From positions 419,501 through 483,500 of the forward strand of contig NC_011681.1 in NCBI RefSeq assembly GCF_000150955.2: a DNA stretch of 64,000 nucleotides. Direction: 5' to 3'. Below, one piece after another: positions 53,300 through 62,645 of this stretch (positions are counted from its first letter, which is position 1; each line of letters starts with the position of its first letter). The notes beneath the pieces were generated by a model. That model was not told the origin of the DNA and did no database searches. It saw nothing but the letters and a program-made list of their open reading frames with translations. Origin of the DNA: Phaeodactylum tricornutum CCAP 1055/1. Lineage: Eukaryota > Bacillariophyta > Bacillariophyceae > Surirellales > Neidiaceae. A program made the translations under genes and the position numbers.

Positions 53300-55441
53300 A
53301 TGTTTCAGGTGGGACGATACGATCCCCAGGAGGCGGAACGAAATGCGCAAAAGAACAAAGGCAAGCACAAGGGACGCCCGCGTAAACGAAATCGTCGGGA
53401 TCAGGAGCATCCACACACAAGTCCAGGACTCGCAGCGGATGAAGTAGATGCTGGCGCAAAAGGCACCAAGCGATCATTGTATGTGATCGCTCCAGAAACT
53501 GCTGGTCCAACTTCGGTTGCGCTCTCGAGAAATCGCGGTTCCAAAGTCACAAATGAAGCCTTTGATGACTTGGATCTTATCGACGAGCTAATTGGCGATG
53601 TCGACAGTGCCAACATACTGACCAGACTAGACGAAAATGACAACAAGCGCGCTGCCGAAGACGAAGAATTTAATCAGAAAGCATTGCCCCAATCCGAAGT
53701 CGAGGTGGCATTGCGTATGGTTAAACAACCAATAGATCAAGCCGCCACCGCCTGGAAAATAGCCCCCTTCCTGACAAACAACCTAAAGCGGGACGGATTT
53801 GCAAACTTCTTTCCTATTCAAGCATTGGCGATTCCAGATGTAATTGCGAGTGAGCGTCATGCATATATTCAAGCACGAGACGTTTGCATCACGGCACCGA
53901 CTGGTTCAGGGAAGACGTTGGCTTATGTGCTACCCGTTCTCAATTCATTGGCTAATCGCAAAATTCGCAGATTGCGCGCCCTAGTTGTGCTGCCGAGTCG
54001 CGACCTCGCCAATCAAGTCTTCAAAGTCTTTAAGTCGTTTATGGAAGGCTCCGATCTCAAGGTCGGCCTCGCGATTGGTCAGTCCGACTTTGTGGCAGAA
54101 CAGATGGCGATGTCCGTAGATCCCGACATCAATTCACAGGATTCGGATTCGGCTCGACGGCGGCTGGCCTTTGATACAGGGAACGTCAGTTTGGCTTTGC
54201 AGGCGTTTGAAGATGGCAACGACCACGACTTACCGGAAAAAAGAGATCCGCAAAGCACAATTGATGTCCTGGTATGCACACCAGGACGCTTAGTGGATCA
54301 CTTGGACAATACACCCGGCTTCTCTTTGGAGCATTTGCGTTTTCTCATCGTAGATGAGGCAGATCGTCTACTCAGTCAAACTTATCATAATTGGATTGGG
54401 CGGGTGATACAGAGCGCAAATTCGGGGTCGGTTGCCGCATGGAAACGAATTCTTGCGAATGATAACGAGCTTCCGATGCCACAAGTATCGAAAGACGGAG
54501 CGTCCTACTGTATCACGCCTACAACCTGGAGGCGCGGTGGAGTTGTCGGAGACGATACCGACTTTAACACGAACGATTCGTACCGTAGCGTCGCTTCTTC
54601 CGTTTGCCGACCGGTTCAGTTGCGCAAGTTTCTGGTTTCGGCTACGCTGACTCGTGATCCGCAAAAATTGGCCTCCCTCAAGCTTGTGAATCCCAAGCAC
54701 TTTGACGTCCATCAGCTCAGAACCGGCCATCAGGGGTTCTTCAACACCAACACAAAGAAGTATTCAATGCCGGAGGGCCTTCACGAACACACAGTCGAGT
54801 GCACCGCGGAGCAAAAGCCTATCGTTCTTTTAGCGCTTGTGCTGGATCAGCTTACGCCCCAGCAATCGCAATCCAGTAGCAAGCAGAGCGTGATAGTGTT
54901 TACGGCCAGTCTTGATTCAACCCATCGTTTAGCTAGGCTCTTACAGCTACTCTGGGTTTCGGCCGGCTACGGCGAGCCCGATTCAGTTGTGGAATTCTCT
55001 AGCGCCCTCAACCAGCACGAACGATCGGCGCTCATGAAGCGCTGTAACGACCCCCAGGACAAAGTCTCCGTCGTAGTATGTTCGGATGGCATGTCCCGCG
55101 GTATGGACATTGACGCGGTCCGAGCCGTGATCAACTACGACGTACCAGGTTTGGCCAAAACCTATGTTCACCGCTGCGGACGGACAGCTCGCGCCGGCAA
55201 GGAAGGACACGCAATCAGCTTACTGAAGGGCGGACAAACGCGACAGTTTGACAAAATGCGGCAACTTATTCATAACACGGACCAGGTGGACCATAATATG
55301 AGTATCAAGAAACACTTGGTGCGAGACGCCATTCCCAAGTACCGTCATTGCGTTGAAGCACTTCGTGATGTATTGGATGCCGAAGAGAACGGAGAGCTAT
55401 CCCACGTGGAAGCGATCAACGAAGACTTTTTTCAAACCTAA
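53300..55441 (+). CDS. DDX51: DDX51/DBP6, DEAD-box RNA helicase of 60S ribosome assembly
   Basis: 713 residues, one exon. Dbp6/DDX51 is a nucleolar RNA helicase that acts with Urb2 and Npa1 on early 60S precursors. The N-terminal 140 residues are basic and disordered (KHKGRPRKRNRRDQ). Helicase motifs: Q-like FFPIQALAIP, APTGSGKTLAYVLPVL (I), VVLPSRDLANQV (Ia), VCTPGRLVDHL (Ib), VDEADRLL (II), VSATLT (III), VIVFTASLDSTHRLARLL (IV), VVVCSDGMSRGMDI (V) and YVHRCGRTARAGKEG (VI). The CSDGMSRGMDI and INYDVPGLAKTYVHR phrases favour DDX51/DBP6 over other DEAD-box types. An insert between motifs Ib and III also suits the subfamily. The start is the first ATG after an in-frame stop. Confidence 0.88.
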   Translation: MFQVGRYDPQEAERNAQKNKGKHKGRPRKRNRRDQEHPHTSPGLAADEVDAGAKGTKRSLYVIAPETAGPTSVALSRNRGSKVTNEAFDDLDLIDELIGDVDSANILTRLDENDNKRAAEDEEFNQKALPQSEVEVALRMVKQPIDQAATAWKIAPFLTNNLKRDGFANFFPIQALAIPDVIASERHAYIQARDVCITAPTGSGKTLAYVLPVLNSLANRKIRRLRALVVLPSRDLANQVFKVFKSFMEGSDLKVGLAIGQSDFVAEQMAMSVDPDINSQDSDSARRRLAFDTGNVSLALQAFEDGNDHDLPEKRDPQSTIDVLVCTPGRLVDHLDNTPGFSLEHLRFLIVDEADRLLSQTYHNWIGRVIQSANSGSVAAWKRILANDNELPMPQVSKDGASYCITPTTWRRGGVVGDDTDFNTNDSYRSVASSVCRPVQLRKFLVSATLTRDPQKLASLKLVNPKHFDVHQLRTGHQGFFNTNTKKYSMPEGLHEHTVECTAEQKPIVLLALVLDQLTPQQSQSSSKQSVIVFTASLDSTHRLARLLQLLWVSAGYGEPDSVVEFSSALNQHERSALMKRCNDPQDKVSVVVCSDGMSRGMDIDAVRAVINYDVPGLAKTYVHRCGRTARAGKEGHAISLLKGGQTRQFDKMRQLIHNTDQVDHNMSIKKHLVRDAIPKYRHCVEALRDVLDAEENGELSHVEAINEDFFQT

Positions 55442-55526
55442 TTGCGAATTGACTCCAATTGGAACTACGAGATTACTTAACGTTTCGCTAACATTAAGCT
55501 ATTCCTTTGTAGTATACGACTTACAG

Positions 55527-56559
55527 TTAGACAGCATACACACGAATGACATTGTCCGTGAATCCGGCAAAGAGGGTTGATCCGTCAGCGGACCAGGCCA
55601 AGCACGTGCAGGAGGGAATCTTGCCGCTTTCGGATTCTTCGGGGCGGAGGGTATCCACAACAATTTTGGATTCGAGGTCCCAAATTTTGATGGAATCATC
55701 CGTGGCGGCGCACAACCAGTAGCGGTTGGGTGAGAACACGAGGCCATTGATGATTTCACCAGCATCCAGAGAGTACAGGCGCTTGCCCTCGTTCAAGTCC
55801 CAAAGCATAGCAGTGCTATCTTTACCACCGGATGCGGCCAGAGAACCGTCGGGCGAAACGCAGACCGTGTTGAGGTAGCCGGTGTGTCCGACCAAGTCGT
55901 TGCGGAGCTTGCAGTTGGTCAAGTTCCACACTTTGACGAGACGGTCCCATCCAGCAGAGACAATGAGTGGCACGGACTGCGAAGGAGAAAAGCGAACACA
56001 AGAGACCCATTCAGAATGGCCTTCGGAGTCTCCACTGATGGTGTACTTGCACTCTCCCAGAGTGTTCCACAGACGGATAGAGGCATCGCGAGATCCTGGA
56101 AAGGCAAAAGGTACACTTCCTGTGAGAACTAGGCTATTCGACGTTTCAAGACGTGCAGCATTCGCGAGCAAGCGTACCAGAAACAATTTGACGGTTGTCA
56201 GCGGAAAAGGCGACGGAGAGCACATCCTTCTCGTGGCCAACGAAGCGGCGAGTGGTTTTGCCAGTGGCGATATCCCACAAGCGGAGTTCGGAATCCCAAC
56301 TGGCAGAAAGGGCAAAGGCACCGTCGGACGAAATGACAACGTCCGAAACAAAGTGAGAATGTCCACGCAAGGCACGACGGGCGTAACCATACGAGTCGTC
56401 TTCGCCAGAGGACGAGTGCGTCAAGTGCCAAGCGATGACGGACTTGTCACGAGAAGAAGAGAGGAGAAGGTTGGGGTCTTCAGGCGTCGTCGCGAGGCTG
56501 GTGATCCAGTCGCCGTGACCCTTGAGGGTTCCACGAAGCGTCAAAGTGTCGGAAGACAT
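55527..56559 (-). CDS. RACK1: RACK1, WD40 scaffold of the 40S ribosome
   Basis: Two exons, complement of 55527-56095 and 56178-56559, encode 316 residues (RACK1 is about 317). The 82-nt intron (56096-56177, GTACGC to CCTTTCCAG) joins ..NRQIVSG to SRDASIRLW.. in phase 1. RACK1 is a seven-bladed propeller on the small-subunit head, linking translation to kinase signalling. Blades are visible by GH and WD pairs, for example [33 protein letters not shown] with [42 protein letters not shown] with [31 protein letters not shown] with AMLWDL, and [21 protein letters not shown]. The start [15 protein letters not shown] matches the family exactly in layout. Its 5' end faces the unknown gene at 56.9 kb. 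Confidence 0.95.
56096..56177 (-). other. Intron of RACK1
   Basis: 82-nt intron, GTACGC donor and TTTCCAG acceptor, phase 1, restoring the conserved SG-SRD junction of the third and fourth blades. Confidence 0.88.
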
Positions 56560-56926
56560 GGTTGCTACAACGAAGTATTTGCGTGATGTGCCGAATGGCG
56601 TTGTTGTATGAACCGACGGTCAAATCAACCAGGGGAAAATTTACGGACCCCGAACGGCAGCCTGCGTTTGCGTGTCGTCTCACAGTCACTCCGAATGAAA
56701 GAGGACGAGGCTTACCGGTTGCCCCCCTTACTAAAATATATCGGAGGGTCCGTCAGCCGCATCGACTACCGGTAGTCGGCCAGGACATTTTGGTCGTGGT
56801 CTAATCGTGACTACCTTTCCGTTTCGAAAATTCCGACGGTGCTCCGGAATGTGCCGCGCTCTATTCTGTGCAGTCCAGCGAAACTCACAGACCGTGATTT
56901 TGACTGTATAAAGTAACTCGCAAACA
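56560..56926. promoter_or_regulatory. Shared head-to-head promoter region
   Basis: About 370 bases between RACK1 and the next gene. TTGACTGTATA at 56900-56910, just before the plus-strand start, is a partial match to the recurrent motif. No other signal recognised. Confidence 0.35.
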
Positions 56927-57979
56927 GTGCGAGGGTACGGTATAGCGTTTCGATCCCTTGGGAGCATCAGAAATGCTAACAACATGTGGTCCTTACCTCT
57001 TCCGTTTCCAAAAAACTTGCGATTGCCACGAGGGTTTCCGTTATACGGACCAGCTAAATTGAAAGTCGCGAGTACGACATCGTCCCTGATAATGGTGCTA
57101 CTACTCTTGAAGAGTCCGCGACATTCCTCTTCCTTGACGAGTCACAACCGAGAGATCCCAGTAGATCGCGCAAAGCGTCAGCGGCAGAATGCCAACAGCC
57201 AGGAAAAATTTAAGCGGGAAGCACAGTTCCGTCGCATTGAGTACTTGAACTCCAACCGAGATAGACTAGAATACCCTCAATTGCGGGAACTAGAAGGTCT
57301 GCAATCCAAGGGCGATCCGTTTGACGCCAATTTATTCGGCGACGACCACGTAGCTTTTAAGCAGGCGCACAACTCGATTCTGGCGCGATTGGCAACCATT
57401 TCGGCATCGGCGGCTGGAACACCACCCAGCGAGGCCAGCGTCTTTTATCTGGACGGTTTCGATGCAGCCACGACCCAAACTCTCCTGACGGCAGGATTTT
57501 CGCCCAAGAACCTGTTTGTGGCCAACGATTGGTCCGCAACTGTGCAAGCCTTGAGTGTCTTCAATATAAATTGTCACCATGGTCGGGCGCAAGACGTGCT
57601 GTGCGAGGAATCGACTGTCAAGATTCCGTTTTGTGCTGCCTACTTGGACGGCTGCGGCGGGGCCCCAGAACCTGTCATTGAAATGGTCCAGGCATTGTTT
57701 GGCAGAATGATACACCATTCCCCACCGCCTTGCCTGGCTATTGGATTTACTTTGACCAGCGCGGAGCCAACGGGAAGAGAACTGCTGGATCGGATACAGG
57801 ATGTGAGTAAGGCTATTTTTCAAGAGGCTAAGCAAATGGGATATCAAATGAAGCATGTCGGAGACGATCCCGAAAGCTATGGTTTAAGTCCCAACATTTC
57901 GCGCAAGCATGAGGGAACTAGCACATCTTGGATTTACTGCGAACGAGACCACAGTTGTAAAAGTATTATTCCTGGTTGA
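56927..57979 (+). CDS. Unknown protein with a nucleotide-binding-like (methyltransferase-type) core
   Basis: 350 residues as read from the first Met; an internal Met near position 20 (MWSLPLPFPKN) is as likely. The N-terminus has a hydrophobic stretch (SSLIMVLLLLKS). Next comes a basic helix (RQRQNANSQEKFKREAQFRR). The second half alternates strands and helices: SVFYLDGFDAATTQTLL, FSPKNLFVANDWSATVQAL, INCHHGRAQDVL and FCAAYLDGCGGAPEPVIEMVQ. That rhythm (acidic residue ending strands 1, 2 and 4) resembles a class I methyltransferase fold without its glycine loop. No family known; it may be restricted to diatoms or stramenopiles. Confidence 0.6.
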   Translation: MRGYGIAFRSLGSIRNANNMWSLPLPFPKNLRLPRGFPLYGPAKLKVASTTSSLIMVLLLLKSPRHSSSLTSHNREIPVDRAKRQRQNANSQEKFKREAQFRRIEYLNSNRDRLEYPQLRELEGLQSKGDPFDANLFGDDHVAFKQAHNSILARLATISASAAGTPPSEASVFYLDGFDAATTQTLLTAGFSPKNLFVANDWSATVQALSVFNINCHHGRAQDVLCEESTVKIPFCAAYLDGCGGAPEPVIEMVQALFGRMIHHSPPPCLAIGFTLTSAEPTGRELLDRIQDVSKAIFQEAKQMGYQMKHVGDDPESYGLSPNISRKHEGTSTSWIYCERDHSCKSIIPG

Positions 57980-58076
57980 GCAATTAGCTACCTAAATTGT
58001 AACTTTTTTCAATTATCAGATTTTTTGACTATGTATATTAAAGTTTCAACTCATCTGGAAGAACAGCTGTTCTTAT

Positions 58077-58163
58077 CTCGACATAGCTCAGTTGGTAGAG
58101 CGATAGACTGTAGTTGAACTTGCATATATCTGTTGGCCGGGTGTTCGATTCACCCTGTCGAGA
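58077..58163 (+). tRNA. tRNA-Tyr (GTA) with a 14-nt intron
   Basis: All arms fold: acceptor stem CTCGACA with TGTCGAG, D stem GCTC/GAGC, anticodon stem ATAGA/TCTGT, T stem GGGTG/CACCC with loop TTCGATT, discriminator A. The anticodon GTA is at 58110-58112. A 14-nt intron (58114-58127) lies one base after the anticodon, the position typical of eukaryotic tRNA-Tyr. A run of six T at 58165-58170 ends transcription. The gene carries Tyr to UAC and UAU codons. Confidence 0.93.
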
Positions 58164-58565
58164 CTTTTTTCCTCTGTTGTGTAATATTACAGATGTTTTG
58201 AAAGAAACTTTTTTCCACTATTTTATAATATATCAAAAGATTGCACATTGTTGTTTTGAAAATGAGCTCACTTTCGATTCACCCTGTCGAAACTTTTTCC
58301 TCTTGTCTTGTAGCGGCAAAGGATGGCATGGCACACCGTTGTTAGTTTTAAAAATGAGCTCTTTTTTACTGATGATCAAACACTTTGGCATCCCAATTGT
58401 TGTTTACCTTGACAAAGTCTGGTTGCTACAACACCGCATGTACTCCTCCAATGTATAAAAGCTGTTCATAAATCCTGCCTTTATTTGGCTAACGATATTC
58501 CCTGCAGAGTGTTTGCCCGAGTTTGACAAAGGGCCATTCGTCTTCACCTACAAACGCGTCCTTTG
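58164..58565. repeat. tRNA-Tyr 3' flank with a duplicated tRNA end and a local direct repeat
   Basis: The phrase TTCGATTCACCCTGTCGA plus its T-rich tail, the end of tRNA-Tyr, recurs at about 58270-58295 with few changes. A second phrase, near TTGTT.GTTTT.AAAATGAGCTC, occurs at about 58249-58268 and again at about 58339-58361. Together these suggest an old direct duplication with a unit of about 95-125 bases. Nothing else is recognised up to the kinase stop. Confidence 0.6.
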
Positions 58566-60218
58566 TTAAAATTCTCCGTTCAATAAATCTTCTAGAGTAG
58601 CGACGATTTCAGCAGCACTGACACGCTTGCTCGGATCTAATTCGTAAGCACGATTTGTTAAGGTGGCCAGGACCATATCCGTGTGAGACGCGTTTTTGGA
58701 ATTGAGGTAAGGAATGAAAGGTTTCGTGCCTTTCATTACAAACTGCTTTGTTTCCGCCACACTCCATTTATCCCACGGCTGCTCGCCCGTCAGGATTCCA
58801 TAGTAGACATTGGCTAACGAGTAAACATCGAGTTTTTCGTCCAGATCCTGAGACGCGTACTCTTCCGGTGAGCGCCATTTACCCGGGGCTGATGGAATGT
58901 GAAGTGGACAACATGCTCCGGTATCGTACCGATGCCCCATGAACCGACACCGGTTAAAGTCGTTGAGTTTGACCGTTCCGTCATCTTTGACTAAGTACTG
59001 ACGTGGTTGCAGATCGGCGTGAACAATTGGCCCCCCTGGTAATTCGTGGAGCGCCCGCACGGCTCGGGCGGCTTGCAGCGCCAGATACAGCCGTCCTCGC
59101 TCAGTGTGTCGTGTTGCAAATTTGTTGGAACTCACGAGAGTGTTCTCTAAAAAGATATGCTCCATATTATTTCCGATAAACTCCGTCAACATGCTGTTTC
59201 CGCAAAATGAATAGATGTCAACAATGTTCGGCGACGAAGTAAGCTGCTCCATTGACAGCGCATCACGTCGATGGCGGTCAAAGTTTCGTTGATCAAAATC
59301 GTGGACTCGTTTCATCACCTTTAATACCAGAGGTTCTTTCATTACAGCGCTCGGATCAACGGCTATGACATCTCTCCACATTCCGTTGTCGAGGATACCA
59401 ATAGGCTTGTCGCGCCCTTGCCTTTGACGGTCGAAAACAGATTGCAAGTCAACTTCGTGGATAAGATTGCAATTTGGCAAGTTCAACTCTTGCCAATCGG
59501 CTCTTACGCATCCGGGCTTAAGAGCTTCTGAGGTCTTCTTTTTTTTCGCAATCACAACGTCGTTTGCGTTGGGCTTGCCATGGACAGAGTTCCAAACGTG
59601 TGTGGCGACCTTCTGCAGCATCTCTTTGCTTCCAAATCCTGAATGCGCTCGATCTTTGGTTCGCATGTGGGTCCGCTGCCGAGTCGTCAAGCCAGCGCCC
59701 TTGCTGCCCGTGCCCAGCGAGTTGCCCCACGCTGGAACAATGCAAGCAAGCGCAATCCAAACCAGAAGGCTACAGCAAAGCAAAACGGTGGCAACACCGC
59801 TGCAAAAAAGACCCACGTCGTTGGTATCGCTACAATAATTTTGGCATACACTGCGCAGCCATTGACGGGTTTGTCGTGGACGTCGCCATCGTCTCCCCCA
59901 ACGAAAGCGACGATGTTGTGACGGTGGTGTTCTTCCGCTTCCTTCGCTATCGTATGATATCACATCGGCGTCATTTCCTCGCATTTCGCTGACGGAAAAT
60001 TCTTTTCCACGATGCCTCAAAAGCGATGAAACATGATTAACAGTAATTCCACTATCGTAAGCTGTTGCAGCCGCAGCTACTGGAGCTGAAGTACCGGAGC
60101 GCTCGTAGTCGCTGAAAGAGGCATTTGAAGAGAGGAAGGACGAATTCTCTTGACTGTCAGAGTCCGATGACCCTGCATCGTCCCAAATTCTGTCCAATCG
60201 ATTGTAAGTTTGCCACAT
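58566..60218 (-). CDS. Single-pass membrane protein with a divergent protein-kinase domain
   Basis: 550 residues, one exon. The N-terminal half is hydrophilic, Ser/Asp- and Arg-rich, then comes one membrane helix (VATVLLCCSLLVWIALACIV) near residues 160-180. A kinase-like domain fills the rest: VLKVMKRV holds the ATP lysine; ALQAARAVRALHELPGGPIV precedes HADLQPRQYLV, the catalytic loop with Asp kept but the usual Asn changed to Gln; LNDFNRC stands for DFG; GKWRSPEEY is the APE motif; then LDVYSLANVYYGILTGEQPW. With DFN and HADL it may still bind ATP, but activity is doubtful. The layout recalls diatom receptor-like kinases. The ligand side is probably the N-terminus or C-terminus; topology was not proven. 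Confidence 0.75.
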   Translation of the reverse strand: MWQTYNRLDRIWDDAGSSDSDSQENSSFLSSNASFSDYERSGTSAPVAAAATAYDSGITVNHVSSLLRHRGKEFSVSEMRGNDADVISYDSEGSGRTPPSQHRRFRWGRRWRRPRQTRQWLRSVCQNYCSDTNDVGLFCSGVATVLLCCSLLVWIALACIVPAWGNSLGTGSKGAGLTTRQRTHMRTKDRAHSGFGSKEMLQKVATHVWNSVHGKPNANDVVIAKKKKTSEALKPGCVRADWQELNLPNCNLIHEVDLQSVFDRQRQGRDKPIGILDNGMWRDVIAVDPSAVMKEPLVLKVMKRVHDFDQRNFDRHRRDALSMEQLTSSPNIVDIYSFCGNSMLTEFIGNNMEHIFLENTLVSSNKFATRHTERGRLYLALQAARAVRALHELPGGPIVHADLQPRQYLVKDDGTVKLNDFNRCRFMGHRYDTGACCPLHIPSAPGKWRSPEEYASQDLDEKLDVYSLANVYYGILTGEQPWDKWSVAETKQFVMKGTKPFIPYLNSKNASHTDMVLATLTNRAYELDPSKRVSAAEIVATLEDLLNGEF

Positions 60219-60840
60219 GTTGTCAACAACTGTAAACCGAAAGCAACTACTCCGTTAGCCTCGATCGTAATCTGTTTCTGGTGGTTATTGTTTTCTCAAC
60301 GTTTGTGATGTACCTCGCTAACTTTTGTGAGAAAAAGAATTTAGAAAATATTTGAATTTGAATAAAAGTCAACTCAATATTTGTCCTGTTCCTATTCGTA
60401 ATTGATTTGGTAGTTGTCAGCACAGGTACATAAAACTGTGTCTGCGACTATGACTATCTGATCAAAGAGAAGCTGATGTGTGCAACTTTCCATTCAATTC
60501 ACAAAGACTGTTCCCTGATAATTGTATCGTCTGCTGAAAGTTATTCCGTGGACCTTTAAATAAATGCCGAGATGCGCTTTGCGATGTCCAATCCAATCAG
60601 TAGTAGACTATCTTCCGGCGCCCATGGCAAGCGTCACCTTTCACAATAGTAAGCTTATAGATAGCACACAACGGACGAGAGGTGCAACTAACCAATCAAC
60701 TTTATGAAAACCAAGAAATCTCCTAACATTTTTGTTATCTGCCATTCACAAAAATGTAGAACCCGCAGGTAGTGGTGAATGACACAGTAATTGGATACCT
60801 TCCAGCCCCATCACTGTTCACATATCTGTAACAGATAATC
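60219..60840. other. AT-rich intergenic region
   Basis: About 620 bases between the kinase start and the end of the next minus-strand gene. It is AT-rich without a supported frame. AACAACTGTAAAC at 60225-60237, just 5' of the kinase gene, contains a half-match to the recurrent motif. Confidence 0.35.
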
Positions 60841-61458
60841 TTAGAATTTATAGACATATATTGGAACATCACCTTTGGTAGTCCTGTCCACTGAGATTGG
60901 ATCCCAACTATGTATCCGAAACATGTAAGCCACGATTCGAATGGACCTCTTTGCTTCGATTCGTCGCTGGACTACTTTATCCAGAAGAGGTTGAATTTTC
61001 AGTAGTCCTTTAGGGACAAGAAAAAGATAGATTGCTGTAGAGTCGTCAAGCAAAGTCAAAGTTTCGCTAGACGGTAGACTTTTACGTCCATCCTTCTCTG
61101 CATATCCGACTTTAAGCACGTCGCCGAAACGAATATTGATTCGATTTTGAGTCGATAGAGGTTGTGACGATATTGCGTTCCAAGCTCGAGTTGTAAACTT
61201 GAGATCCATTTCGATTCCCACGCACTGGAGGCCAGGTACCATCTGAACAGCAGCGAGAAGCAGCCGGGCATCACCACAGCCTAAGTCGAATAAGACGTCG
61301 TCGTGATGTAGATCCAAAATTTGCAGAATAGCCAATTGAGCTTGTTCGCTCGTTGGGTTGAATGGTGCTAGACGATGGTGGTCCTGTGCGGTCACCGCAA
61401 CATTACGTGCCAATTTTTCAATGCAATAATCAGAACTATCTATAGCTTTCAGAGGCAT
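60841..61458 (-). CDS. Class I SAM-dependent methyltransferase (FAM173/ATPSCKMT-like)
   Basis: 205 residues, one exon. Small lysine methyltransferases of the FAM173 type act on mitochondrial ATP-synthase c-subunit and the ADP/ATP carrier. Signatures: FNPTSEQAQLAILQIL near residue 34 (family: .VPT....V..ML), VLFDLGCGDARLLLAAV near 57, the SAM loop with DLGCGDGR changed to DARL, VGIEMDL at the end of strand 2, INIRFGDVLKV, and TAIYLFLVPKGLLKIQPLL (family: YL.P.....L...L). The length is near the family's. There is no clear presequence, so location is open. Substrate by family analogy only. Confidence 0.72.
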   Translation of the reverse strand: MPLKAIDSSDYCIEKLARNVAVTAQDHHRLAPFNPTSEQAQLAILQILDLHHDDVLFDLGCGDARLLLAAVQMVPGLQCVGIEMDLKFTTRAWNAISSQPLSTQNRINIRFGDVLKVGYAEKDGRKSLPSSETLTLLDDSTAIYLFLVPKGLLKIQPLLDKVVQRRIEAKRSIRIVAYMFRIHSWDPISVDRTTKGDVPIYVYKF

Positions 61459-61651
61459 ACTTGCTAGTTCGGCTTCTGAAACTGCAAATTGGGCCTGCTT
61501 CTAACCTGAAGCGGCTGACAGTGAAACAGTTACCTGGCTCTACCATGGTCGCTTTGATCGCATAGAGGAGCACATTGTTGGTGCACGGAAACCCGACTTC
61601 ACTGATTTTAAATAGTTTGATAGAGACGATTATGGTAATTGTAACTCTACA

Positions 61652-61722
61652 GCACTCTTAGTTTAGTGGTAAAATAGTTGCCTTCCAAGCAATTGTCCCG
61701 GGTTCGATTCCCGGAGGGTGCA
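61652..61722 (+). tRNA. tRNA-Gly (TCC)
   Basis: 71 nt: acceptor GCACTCT with AGGGTGC (one G-T pair), D arm GTTT/AAAT, anticodon stem GTTGC/GCAAT with loop CTTCCAA, so anticodon TCC, T arm CCGGG/CCCGG with loop TTCGATT, discriminator A. Internal A and B boxes are intact, and a T-rich terminator starts at 61727. Reads GGA and GGG codons. Confidence 0.95.
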
Positions 61723-61802
61723 TACCTTTTTCTTTTACATCGGGTAAGTGCTGCTATTGTTTGCCAGACGCAACAGGTCGTGGTCTAGAGTTAACTAGGT
61801 TT

Positions 61803-62645
61803 TTATTCGGAAAGCAAATAGTTAGGATGTTTCATTAGTCCTTCCTCACAGGCAACCGCAATGACTTTGTAGCATTTGTTCAGATTAAACACATCATTGC
61901 CATCAGTAATACTCCGTAAACTGCTTTCCATATCAACCCAAATTTCTCGTCCTTGACCGGCCTCAGCAACATCTTGCAGCACTTGTCGAATGTTGGGCGG
62001 ACCTATGCCTCCAGCATAGCCTATATCGTAGAGCTCCGGTGGAGGTGGCCATGCCGACGAATTCAGGACCCCAGTTCCTTTGGATTCGTCCACAAGCATG
62101 GAAACGTTGGGCGGCAAACCAGCCGCAATGAGCCCTTGCCACAACGGACGGGTCTCTTCATTCTTTTGTACAATAAACTCCAGTTGCGGAAATTCTTTCA
62201 TGACCGTGGCAACCAGTAATATGGATTCAGTCAAGCGTGACGTCTCCACACCGTTCACTGCGGTTGCGTTGATCTGAACACGCTGAAATCCCCACGATTG
62301 AAGCTGTTGGACAAAGTCTGACTGCCCATTGAGGACTTCGTTTACTCGGCTGCCACATAAGTGAGCGGCAAGTTTTATGCGGTTGCCTTTCGCTGTGTCA
62401 GCGATTTGAGTGTTATATGTACGAACGACGTTAGCGAGTTGTTCGACCCAAGTATCCGAAGCGTACCGGGGCATTCCGGCCTTATCGGGCCGAAACAAAA
62501 TGCCGAATTCTACGACGGGGTAGGCGTGCGCCATCATCACCAACAAATGGGGATGAACCGAATCGTCCGCGCCACAAAATCCCAGTGCACGTAAGCGTGT
62601 GGCGGTCGTGATCGATGACTTGATATCGGGAAGAGGGGTCGACAT
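61803..62645 (-). CDS. TIM-barrel protein resembling phosphoribosylanthranilate isomerase
   Basis: 280 residues, one exon. The strand-helix alternation suggests a (beta/alpha)8 barrel. Phrases: GILFRPDKAGMPRYAS near residue 48, IKLAAHLCGSRVNEVL near 90, RVQINATAVNGVE near 122, LEFIVQKNEETRPLW near 154, VSMLVDESKGTGVLN near 181, and GYAGGIGPPNIRQVLQDV near 211, the phosphate-binding end typical of PRAI-type barrels; then EIWVDMESSLRS. A true PRAI (TrpF) would show a catalytic Cys and Asp at strands 1 and 6, which I cannot place here, so another isomerase or an unknown enzyme is possible. No targeting peptide was recognised. Confidence 0.6.
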   Translation of the reverse strand: MSTPLPDIKSSITTATRLRALGFCGADDSVHPHLLVMMAHAYPVVEFGILFRPDKAGMPRYASDTWVEQLANVVRTYNTQIADTAKGNRIKLAAHLCGSRVNEVLNGQSDFVQQLQSWGFQRVQINATAVNGVETSRLTESILLVATVMKEFPQLEFIVQKNEETRPLWQGLIAAGLPPNVSMLVDESKGTGVLNSSAWPPPPELYDIGYAGGIGPPNIRQVLQDVAEAGQGREIWVDMESSLRSITDGNDVFNLNKCYKVIAVACEEGLMKHPNYLLSE

